Source: Kalmusia sp. IMI 367209 (lineage: Eukaryota; Ascomycota; Dothideomycetes; Pleosporales; Didymosphaeriaceae). Taken from it: 64,000 nucleotides of DNA. The notes under the pieces were generated by a model, which worked only from the letters and a program-made list of their open reading frames with translations, searched no databases and was not told where the DNA came from. Position 1 is the stretch's first letter. Every line of letters begins with the position of its first letter. Positions 35,406 through 44,569 of this stretch are shown here, piece by piece. The translations under genes were made by a program, and so were the position numbers. The stretch is taken from the NCBI GenBank assembly GCA_027946365.1, contig JAPEUQ010000016.1, forward strand, positions 186,001 through 250,000, written 5' to 3'.

Positions 35406-37246
35406 GGCGCAATCGCGGTGCTAAAGGGCTGGGAACGCAGAAGATGGCCTTTGCGGGCTCGGTCGGCGCACTGATGGATCTCATTGACCTCTTTTTACTT
35501 CATCGACCCGTGCTCATTCGCTGATCTTGATTACCTCGAAGTTCGAATTTTTTTTTATGAATTTATTCACTAGGCCTGCGTTGCTTTTCTCGTATTATCA
35601 AGATATCACTTTCTCTACCTCGCTGGTCTGTGGAAGCCTCATAGCTATGTAGCTATGATTACTCCGAAGCTTTCGTTAGTATCACGTTTCAATATATAAC
35701 TGGAAATCGCTTGAGTCATCACACTTCTGGTAAATTTATTTGGACATGACCGCAGTGCCGGATGGTCAGAACAAGGTTAATATTTCGGAGCCTGGCTTCC
35801 TCACGAAGTAGAACTTTGAAGATGGTAAAACAATTAGTGAACCTCCGTTCCACACTGGCGAAATCAAGCCTTCCTCGTGATCAGTGCTAGCAAAGCTTCC
35901 AGAGCATAGGATGGAATGGACTTGTAGCGCAGGTGCTGTGAGGAATTATAACAATGGTAACGGATATTTTCGTTCATTACTCAAGTTCATGGCATGTCAG
36001 TGCATCTGTAGCAGTACGATTAATTCCTTGAGTTGTTTTCTATCTTCTAGCAGAGTTACTTAGGCGAATTTATAGTATTATTTTCGATTTCTTTTTCTTT
36101 TAGTAAGGATAGATTTTATTGAAATTCTTCTCGTGAACTACCTCCGAATCATTTCTTTCTCTTGCTTGACCTACAGTAATATATAAATCTTTGGTTCTTA
36201 CTAGTGCATGGTTACCGAGCGTTCGTTGCCTAAATATCATAGACCACCGAACCACCTATTCTTTCTGCGTATCTGCTTCCGGCGATTTTCCAATGCATAA
36301 CACCAGTTCTGTTGGTTGTATCTAATATATAGAAATCGTCTCAACAGCTTCTCAAGCATGCTGCGCATAGCGATTTGACGAACATGATTTCCATTGCCTA
36401 ACTTTACTGGTCTTGAATTAGGTGCCGTGACATAGTCCGTGTGCCTGGACCCGGTCTTAGTGTATATCCTATCATGGTTGGGGGCCATTCTACCTAATAC
36501 ATACAACTTTTAACATCGCGCCACTAACGCTCAAATCGCCGTCTTAATCAATAGTGTGGTATTGATCTTTCGACAAGGCTTCCCGCAATGTTAATTAACC
36601 CATGAGGAGCACCATGTGGGCCCATGAACATCAGCGATTCCAGCAGGTCATACACAGCCTGATTGCGGCGTCCAACCTAATTTCAGGCCTAATCGAAACC
36701 CCGGTAAGCCTTGGCCTTCATGTCATACGTGCGCTGCATTTGTCGATCATGGTGGCGGCATATAGACTTGTGTATTCTCTGTACTCTCTGCGCACAAGGC
36801 ACGTCGCCTCTTAGGCACGTCGCCCATAAGCTATCTTTTACACCGCCGAAAGCTGTCGAGGGAAAGCCACGAGATCGCGCTGCCTAGGTGTCACTGCAGA
36901 TACTCGAAAAAGTGCAGTGGGCGCTAATGTCGGCAAGGGACGAAGGTGGTGGAGAGACGGATGGCCGTGAAAGGGAGGTCGTAGCGTCGCGGGCAGGTTG
37001 GTGCAACGTCTTCACGGGGCGTTCATTGCGGGGAGGGTCGTCTGGTCGAAGGCCAAAGCGCGCAGTGACGGAAAATGAGAGCGGTATTTCTCGTGCGTAT
37101 ATTAATCTAAGCCTCACCCAACCGCACCTTTGTCAACCTCACACGTCAGCGCAGAGGCTCCTTCGCAACCGCAAACCCAGACCCCACCTTTAAACGCGAC
37201 TTCGAAGCTGCACTTTCGCCGCCCGTCACCTCTACTAGTCCTAGTC
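35406..37246. other. AT-rich intergenic region
   Basis: 1.8 kb, visibly AT-rich between about 35.5 and 36.6 kb, with no domain-bearing open frame. The last 400 nt turn GC-richer and presumably form the upstream region of the next gene. No transposon relic was recognised. Confidence 0.45.
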
Positions 37247-38500
37247 ATGTTCTTCTCCGCGCTCTTCGCGGCCATCGCCGCGTTGGTGCTGGCATTCCCC
37301 TCCGTAAAAGGTATCGAAATCTCCCCGCCCTCACCAGATGGTCAACCTTGGAGGGTGGCCTATAACCGTTCATCTTTGGTCGATACGTCGCGTAAAGATC
37401 CGTACAACCCTTCTGAAGATCGCAAGGTGGCATATTCCATTTTCATGCCTATTGATGGCGGGCTTAACGATGTTACCCCGAGGGACACGTGCACTGGCTA
37501 TACCGACAACGAATACATGCCTGAACTCACGGCCAAGGCCAACAACCTCCAATTCTTCGGCGACGAAAACGCGAACGTGTTCGAGCAGTTGAGCTTCCAG
37601 ACATGTGCGAGCGCCTCTGGTGAAACTCCCGCCGACGTCTTCCCACTTATCATCTTTGAACCTGCTGTCGGCACAAGCAGATTCATATACAACCAGCTCG
37701 CTCGTCAGTTGAGTGCCAACGGCGCTTATGTTGTGACCGTTGACCATCCGTACGATGCACCGATCGTCGAATTTGCTGATGCGGACCCTATCGAGAGTAA
37801 CGGTGCCATCGCCTTGGATGCCTTCAAAGTCAACATGCCCTGGGACAACACTATCGAGAAAGCAGTCAACACCCGCATTGGAGACATCAACGCCGTTATC
37901 AAGGAGCTCGAGTCCGAGGATACTCTCTCAAAACTCTTCCCGGGCGTCAAGTTTGTGGCCGGCAACCAGGTCCCACCTACCAAGGAGATCTTCATGGTAG
38001 GCCACGGCCTAGGTGGTACCGTTGCGACCTCGATGGGAGCCAACGATCCTCGAGTCAAGTGGACAATGAATCTCTCTGGATCGACACCTGTAATCAAGGA
38101 GGATACACTGTCCTACACCATCTTCTTCGGTCGTGAGGACTACCGCAGCGACAATGATACCGCCTGGCAGGAATCCAAGAAACACTTCGCAGGTCCACAA
38201 GTGGAGTGGACCTACATGTCAGCCGAGCAATTTGACTACAGCGATCTCCCGCTCGTCGTGGCCCTGGTGGATCCGAATAAAGAAGCAGAAGCCAAAGGAC
38301 TTGGGACCCCTTACAAAGTAATGGACAAAGACCTAATGTCCACATTCATTGCCCTGAGCTGCTTCACAGAGGCTTACTTCAGGGACACTATTTTGCCTGG
38401 GTGGGCTCCTCCGCACCACGGAGAGGACAGGGATCGAATCCACAGGTGTATGGGATGGTTTGGTGCTGCAATGCGGCTTCGCGTTCCCGGTCAGAGCTAG
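37247..38500 (+). CDS. PAF-acetylhydrolase-like alpha/beta hydrolase, catalytic triad missing
   Basis: 417 residues from the ATG at 37247, which opens a signal peptide or signal anchor (MFFSALFAAIAALVLAFPSV). The frame is open further upstream but has only TTG, so an unseen 5' exon is possible. The fold follows the platelet-activating-factor acetylhydrolase (PLA2G7-like) pattern: PLIIFEPAVGTSRFIYNQLA, YVVTVDHPYDAP, IFMVGHGLGGTVATS, MNLSGSTP and QFDYSDLPL. The nucleophile elbow reads GHGLGG, with Gly254 where family members have Ser. The position 23 residues on, which is Asp in the human enzyme, is Ser277. The catalytic-His position aligns with Gln328. The frame is intact, so this looks like a secreted pseudoenzyme rather than a broken gene. 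Confidence 0.8.
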   Translation: MFFSALFAAIAALVLAFPSVKGIEISPPSPDGQPWRVAYNRSSLVDTSRKDPYNPSEDRKVAYSIFMPIDGGLNDVTPRDTCTGYTDNEYMPELTAKANNLQFFGDENANVFEQLSFQTCASASGETPADVFPLIIFEPAVGTSRFIYNQLARQLSANGAYVVTVDHPYDAPIVEFADADPIESNGAIALDAFKVNMPWDNTIEKAVNTRIGDINAVIKELESEDTLSKLFPGVKFVAGNQVPPTKEIFMVGHGLGGTVATSMGANDPRVKWTMNLSGSTPVIKEDTLSYTIFFGREDYRSDNDTAWQESKKHFAGPQVEWTYMSAEQFDYSDLPLVVALVDPNKEAEAKGLGTPYKVMDKDLMSTFIALSCFTEAYFRDTILPGWAPPHHGEDRDRIHRCMGWFGAAMRLRVPGQS

Positions 38501-39287
38501 TGGCATGAGAGAGAGGAATCATGTGCGCGGCGATATTTAGTGTAATGCTTCTCGGTATGCTTTGCATAGCTCTGGTTGTCATCTTGACTCGTTGCATCTG
38601 GCGTTTCTGGAGTCCTGGATACTGTGAATCCTTTGGTTACACATAATAGCATTCACCGTGGATAGAAGGCCAGCATTTAAACCAAGAATGATCAAATGAC
38701 TATTTATGTTGCAATTCCGTGTAATGTAACTTGTGAAGATGTCTGATATGGATGCAATTAAGCACGACTATTTTGAAAACTAGGATCTTGGTTGCGGTAT
38801 GCGATGAGTATCACGCCCCGGAGTATGTAATGTTGGGATGACTGAAGGGTTGCATTAGATCTATATTGGTGCATATATGAAAGATGACATGAATAATCAT
38901 TAGAAGGAGTTTGCTTCGATAACAATGAGTAAATGGAAATGCCTGTCCTCAATTTCTTAGAGTTGTAGGTGAGACCAGATGGAAACACGACCGCTAGATC
39001 AGTCACCCACATAAATCGAAGATAGCGTAACTAAGAAAGACGAATTGATTGGTAGGCTACAGTCCCTTGGTGCCAGTAGCTCTACCTGGAAACGAGAAGC
39101 ATGTATGACTGCGCCTGGAAGTAACGTTATCCGTTTCATTCTTGACATTTGTCGACCACGCGACATGCATGGTGATGGTAGAGGGTTGCCTTAGAAAGTG
39201 CTCATCTGTTTCGGGATAGCCCAGCCCATAATGTGATCTTGGACTGATGTCCTGGCAGTGTAGCTTCAACACGAATGAGCCACCATT
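38501..39287. other. Convergent 3' intergenic region
   Basis: 787 nt, AT-rich, between the ends of two convergent genes. Nothing recognised. Confidence 0.4.
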
Positions 39288-40841
39288 TTAGGGAGTTGCA
39301 TTATCCTCTTGCGGAGTAATCGATGAGATTCCTTCTCGATCGACGTGGTCAGGTGAACGTGTCTGCTCAAGGCTATCGCTGCTTGCTAGCATTGTCTGTG
39401 GTGAAAGCGACATAGCTGAGAGGCGATCTACACCACGCCATGAGTTGCGAACCGTGCTCCCCGCAAGCACGGAGTCCATTGAATCTCGCTGCGCACGACT
39501 GCTTCGAAGATACTGCCGAGAATTCCTAGAATGCCGCGAAAGTGCTAGCGACGCAGGTCTTGGTGAGCGAGAGCGATGAGCTTGACGCTGCGCAAAGTCT
39601 AGTAGGGACTGGCGCGGGCTTGAGGAATGAGGCTGATTCTCGACGGCGGTATCGGCTTCGGAGATTCTCGTAGCGCTTATAGTCAAAGGTCCAGTGTGAG
39701 TGAATAGAGAACCTAAGGGGAGACTATCGAATTGGCTACCCATTTGCTCGAGAGAATGGCGTCGAATAGCTTGCGCGGTCGGTAGGAATAGGACGCTGCT
39801 GTGATCACTGATAGAAGAAGCTGAGTGGCGACGCTTGCAATTGCAGTGGTGAGAGCGGCGATGCTTGAAGGCTGTGATCTGCTCTCGGATCCAATCTTTG
39901 CATTGATTAGGAGCCATGTTACGGATAGCTTCTCTGTCGAAACTTTTGAGGTCTTCCACGGCTCGTGCAGCAGTCTTCGCAGAGTTGCAGCAGACATCTT
40001 CGGCATTGTCAGATGGTCCACAATTCTGCGTTTGAAGCTCTCGGGGCGTTTCAAAGGCCACATTTTTCTGTAATGTAGGTGGCTCCTGAGACCCTAGTTG
40101 TTCGATGATGGGAAGTTTCCCTTCGCCTTTCGCTGCTGTCTTCGCTTTCTCCTTCTTCGACCGGCTAATGAACCCTTTCAGGCTAACTTTCTTTAACATG
40201 TCGATTGTAGTGCCCAGCTTATGTTTTAGGTTGAAGAGCTTTGATCTACTGGATCGAAGAAGTTTCGGATTCCTAATGGCTATGTCGTTCGGCAAACGCT
40301 CCGGCATCGTTCTATCGTTACTAGGGTCAAATGGAGAATTGGCGTCTTTGCTGGAAGGGCTCCCTAGTTGAGGACTGGATACATCCACTGCTGTCCCATG
40401 AAGGGATCGTATAGAGGAGCTACGCGAAGGTACACGAGACGAGTCCTCAGGGACATTAGCGAGTGCTGCAGGCGAAGCGACAGAAGCTGCCGATCTCACA
40501 ATGCTGAATAGAGTGGAGCGAAAATTAAGCTCCTCAAAGTCCGGGTCGGCTGTAACAGAACTAAGGAGCGATATCTGCGTAGTATTTACCCCACCGATGG
40601 TGAGCCACTTCTGGTTGCAGCGGTCACACTTTACGTGGCTGGCTTGACAGACGCCCTCGGCTACATTGATCTGGATCACAGCGGCCTTGTGATGATGACC
40701 ACACCTAGAGCAGTTCCCATGGAGAGTAATGCACCATCTGCCCGAGGGTAATAGAGGTTGCTTGTCGCTACTGATGGTCGACATGGTATCGTACCGTACA
40801 GGGCCTGAAATATGTGGAGTAACCTCAGGTGATGAGTCCAT
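39288..40841 (-). CDS. Hypothetical protein with N-terminal zinc-ribbon-like cysteines
   Basis: 517-residue single-exon protein of unknown function. Near residues 36-85 there is a putative metal site: WCITLHGNCSRCGHHH followed about 25 residues later by HVKCDRCNQKW, giving two CXXC pairs with nearby His. The rest is Ser/Arg-rich and disordered, with a basic helix (SRSKLFNLKHKLGTTIDMLKK). A second Cys/His cluster is near residue 335 (HRRSHHCNCKRRHS). It diverges from RPS18. Resemblance to similar unknown proteins of Pleosporales is an impression only. Confidence 0.7.
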   Translation of the reverse strand: MDSSPEVTPHISGPVRYDTMSTISSDKQPLLPSGRWCITLHGNCSRCGHHHKAAVIQINVAEGVCQASHVKCDRCNQKWLTIGGVNTTQISLLSSVTADPDFEELNFRSTLFSIVRSAASVASPAALANVPEDSSRVPSRSSSIRSLHGTAVDVSSPQLGSPSSKDANSPFDPSNDRTMPERLPNDIAIRNPKLLRSSRSKLFNLKHKLGTTIDMLKKVSLKGFISRSKKEKAKTAAKGEGKLPIIEQLGSQEPPTLQKNVAFETPRELQTQNCGPSDNAEDVCCNSAKTAARAVEDLKSFDREAIRNMAPNQCKDWIREQITAFKHRRSHHCNCKRRHSASSISDHSSVLFLPTAQAIRRHSLEQMGSQFDSLPLGSLFTHTGPLTISATRISEADTAVENQPHSSSPRQSLLDFAQRQAHRSRSPRPASLALSRHSRNSRQYLRSSRAQRDSMDSVLAGSTVRNSWRGVDRLSAMSLSPQTMLASSDSLEQTRSPDHVDREGISSITPQEDNATP

Positions 40842-41903
40842 GGTGCTATGTCGTTTGCCAGGGCAAATATAACCTTGCTCGTGTGGTATGAAGAAAGCCT
40901 ACGGGACACCTTGTCGCTTAGCCTGCTTCCCTGGATGATGTGGGACTTGGCTGGCAGTGGAGGTGCCAGCTACCAGATCTGAATGCATTGAATCGTAAAT
41001 TTGAACCGTGAAGATGATGTTGGACTAGGATGATTTGATTGTAACTGTTCACTTATGAAAAGGCTGACGTCAAATGGGTGCATGAGGTCCGATGTCGTTC
41101 AAGATGAAAGTGCGCTGTGGGGCGGGTCAAGACCTTTTATCGGAACGAGGCTACGATAGAATACTGGCGGTGTCTCGGTTAGAAATTGCTGCCTTGTTCA
41201 AGGCATCACGACCATCCTTTCGGGATGCCGAAGATGTTTTGTTGAGAGGAACATGGTGGCGCAGCTATGGACTCCGCCACCACCTTGTCTGGACATTAGA
41301 CGCGGAAGCAGTGCTGCGGAGTCAATCAACCGCCCAGTTTTTAAGGCAGAAACCATCGATCTTGCATTCAAATTTGATGCATTTTTCGCTCGCATACGAA
41401 AGGGTGCATAGCCTTTCCATGCAGATCAGTCACTCGGGTATCAAAACGCTAAAATATGTCACAAGAGACAGCGGATAGGCTACCAATGGGCCCGAGGCAG
41501 ACCTGCCTATCGTGCTCAGCGGCTGGCCTTTTTCAAGGCATCGTCTGCCTACCTAGTTAGACTCGGCACTGATTGCAGTGGCAAATGAACATAGTGAGGC
41601 TTCGCGAGGGCTGCACATGCGCGGACAGCGCTGTGATGGAGCAGCAGTGCCTTCTGAAGCAACTAGGAAATATGAGATTCTCAATCACATGGCGACTGAT
41701 GATATACGAGACCGTCAAGACCGTGAGGCTTCCGTTGAGGGTAGAGAGGCGGAGCTAAGAGGCGCGTATTCGGCTAGCGCGCTGACATAACAGATGCCAA
41801 GCCCACTCGGCACAGACCGCGCACACAACTTTTCGACCTTTTGACTTTGGACTCGCTAAAGCCAACGACAACACCCATCGACGAGCATCGACAAGCCGCC
41901 ATC
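40842..41903. promoter_or_regulatory. Divergent region upstream of RPS18 and the zinc-ribbon-like gene
   Basis: 1.06 kb between divergent starts. Short open frames at 41092-41790 have no domain. The last 90 nt before the RPS18 ATG are rich in CGA and CAA, a usual fungal leader composition. Confidence 0.4.
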
Positions 41904-42928
41904 ATGTGTGAGTACACCCGCCCATAGAGTCTATCCTGCGCCGAATGATTGCACTGGCCTTGTATCATCAGACTGCGCGCAGTGCTGGTTGAGGAGGGGC
42001 AGATGCATGGTTGTTGCACGCGGACCTCGACACTTGGAAATGGCTAACAATCTTGCAGCGCTCGTCTCCGGAGAGAAGTCGAAGTATGTACTGTCTGTTC
42101 CTTGAAGCCAGCAGCCCGCGCGTCCCTGTATCCGTTCTCGAAGAACTACCCCACGTATAAGCCGATCCCGACCGCGATTCGCACAATGAACCTGGACAGC
42201 AAAATTGGCTCCTTAGAAAGATGAGGGGACGATACTATACAGAACTCGATACATCGAGAAACACTATAGTGGTAGATGCGAATATGTTGGTATGAGGGGA
42301 GCCTTGCTGTCCTAGGAGATTAGTGCGAGCTGCGGTCGCGGAAAGCTGTCGTGGGATCTTGGACTTGCCTATAACAGGCTTTGGGCATCTTTTGCTGCAG
42401 CGCCGACAATATTTGAATGCGATGTTGACTTCTCTCAGCTTCCAGTACATCATCCGTTTGTTGAACACGAACGTCGATGGCAAGCAGAAGGTCATGTATG
42501 CTATGACCAAGATTAAGGGTGTCGGTCGCCGATACTCTAACTTGGTCTGCAAGAAGGCCGATGTGGACCTATCCAAGCGTGCCGGTGACCTCACCTCCGA
42601 AGAGCTCGAGCGTATCGTCACTATCCTCCAGAACCCCCTCCAGTGTACGTCTTAAAGTTCACCTACTCATCTGAGCCACCGCTGACATCTTGCAGACAAG
42701 ATCCCCACCTGGTTCCTCAACAGGCAGCGCGACATTGTCGACGGCAAGAACTCTCAAATCCTTGCGAACGGTGTCGACAGCAAGCTCCGTGAGGATCTCG
42801 AGCGCCTCAAGAAGATCCGTGCCCACCGTGGTCTGCGACACTACTGGGGCCTCCGTGTGCGTGGCCAGCACTCCAAGACGACCGGTCGCCGCGGTCGCAC
42901 TGTCGGTGTGTCCAAGAAGAAGGGATAA
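41904..42928 (+). CDS. RPS18: 40S ribosomal protein S18 (uS13)
   Basis: Small-subunit ribosomal protein located at the subunit interface (head). Four exons, 41904-41907, 42059-42083, 42439-42644 and 42696-42928, give 155 residues: [88 protein letters not shown]. The first exon is only ATG plus one base. Introns are 151, 355 and 51 nt; the second is much longer than others in this window. Multiple 5' introns are common in fungal ribosomal protein genes and may serve expression. Confidence 0.97.
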
Positions 42929-43509
42929 ACGTTTTCGTTGGCGCTGGGCAGCTGGGGCTTTGTGTGGTGCGGGGACAAGGCTTCTGCGGATGGGTGGTGC
43001 ACTTACGGTGTTATCAAAGGGCATTTATTGGCTTTCACGCTTGCACTTCATGCGCTTCGGACGATATGAAATGGCATGAGAGGCTCTAGCGGATAGGGTA
43101 TACAGCCTGTACCAAAAATCACACAATCTACCTGGTTCTTCAAATATCGTATCTTGCACTGTACATGGCATTTGACCTATCCTATACTCGTTTATCGGGC
43201 TCAAGCGAGGCCAAGTTCGTAATGAACGTGGTCGTCTGTAGCAGCACCTTCATTGCAATACGTGGTCTTGGCAAGTCGTCCGCTCTGTGTAAAGTACAAT
43301 GATGACCTATGCATAGCGGATCTCATGATAGAAACATGTGGGCGACCCCATCTACCCTTAAAGACTAGGTGAGCTGGTATCAGGTTATTAGGATAGAATC
43401 CCGACGACACGGTATGGGCTGGGCTATCCGGGGATCCATAGTACACGGCAGGACTGTCTCTGAATCTTTGAGTCCTTTAAGCGTCTAGTAAAATTCGAAG
43501 CAGCCTTTA
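42929..43509. other. Convergent 3' intergenic region
   Basis: 581 nt between RPS18 and the 3' end of the kinase-domain gene. No gene recognised. Confidence 0.4.
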
Positions 43510-44569
43510 TCAAAGATTTCGCGCTTCAAGGTAATCCCAATCCAAGTCATTATCGCTGTCGCACCCGTCCAACCCCTTCCCTCGTTCGCACTCACACGGC
43601 ACATCCGACTTGAGCAAGGGAGGAAGCAAAGGCGGATGGGTCCTCCAACCGGCCCTCTCTTTCCTCATCTTCGCGAACACATTCTTCGCACTCGGCCTAT
43701 CCTTGCGCTGCTTCCGAAGCATGTACTCGCAGTATTGATCATATACTCCACTACCCTCGCTCGAACCGCGAAGGTCAAGGGTGAAGCCAAAAAAAGGCCT
43801 GAATGTGTGCGTCACACGGTGGTACTGCCTCGAGCCAGACGTATACTCGCTGAAGACTTCTTCGCGAAATGCGGATATGGTGTCACCGCGGAGAACGACG
43901 AGGAGCTCGACGAAGACGAGGCCGAGGGAAAAGACGTCGGTTTTTAGAGCCGTGCGGGATTGGCTCACCGTCGTCGCTGCGGAAGGCTTCAGGGGCGGCG
44001 AAGAGTCGTGTCGCTATTGCTTCGCTTGTTGTAGATGTTTCCTCATTAGACTCTAAGCGTCGGGAGGAGCTGAAGTCAGTGAAGAATATGTGGCCTTGTC
44101 TGCATATAATGTTGCTAGGTTTGATGTCGTCATGGTGGACGTGTTGAAAGTGCATGTATGCCAGCGCTGATGCCAGACACACGAACCACTGCTTGATCCA
44201 ATTTGTATGCAGTTTACGTTCTGTGTCAGTGTGCTCAGCTTCAAGAAAGGCCTTGAGGTCGCAATCTCCGACGGGTCGCATCAAGAGGTAGACGTTGAGG
44301 TGTTTCTCGCCCTCTTGTTCTTGGTAACAGTTGAGGATGCGGACGATATGTGGGTGAGAGAGTCGTTTCAAGCTGGCGATTTCTCCCTTGATGCGGTCCA
44401 TCTGGGCTCCCGCTCGTTTCTCTCTGAAGTGAGGAACGAAGAATCGCTTACGTGCTAGGGTTTCAGTGCTGCCTTCGGCGGTAACCTCTTCTACCTTTCC
44501 GAACCTTCCATCACCTAATGACCTCTTTTTGATGAGCTTCCCTGATTGGAACTGCTTCTTCTTCCTTTT
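43510..44569 (-). pseudogene. Protein kinase domain, frameshifted; probably 3' part of the gene to its right
   Basis: A serine/threonine-kinase-like domain. The glycine loop reads LGDGRFGKV, the lysine is in LARKRF and the alpha-C part is EIASLKRLSHPHIVRIL. The catalytic loop HDDIKPSN has Asp in place of the HRD arginine, the metal site is TDFSSS (DFS, not DFG), and AAPEAF is the APE motif. The frame then breaks. A shift of one base at the run of five T (43941-43945) restores a continuous kinase C-lobe (TDVFSLGLVFVEL, then RKDRPSAKNVF). So either one base was gained by mutation or the homopolymer is miscalled. The domain starts directly after an acceptor-like TTTCTAG at 44570 with no ATG, so its 5' exon must lie upstream, most simply in the open frame at 44511-46805. 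A good donor was not found. Confidence 0.7.
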
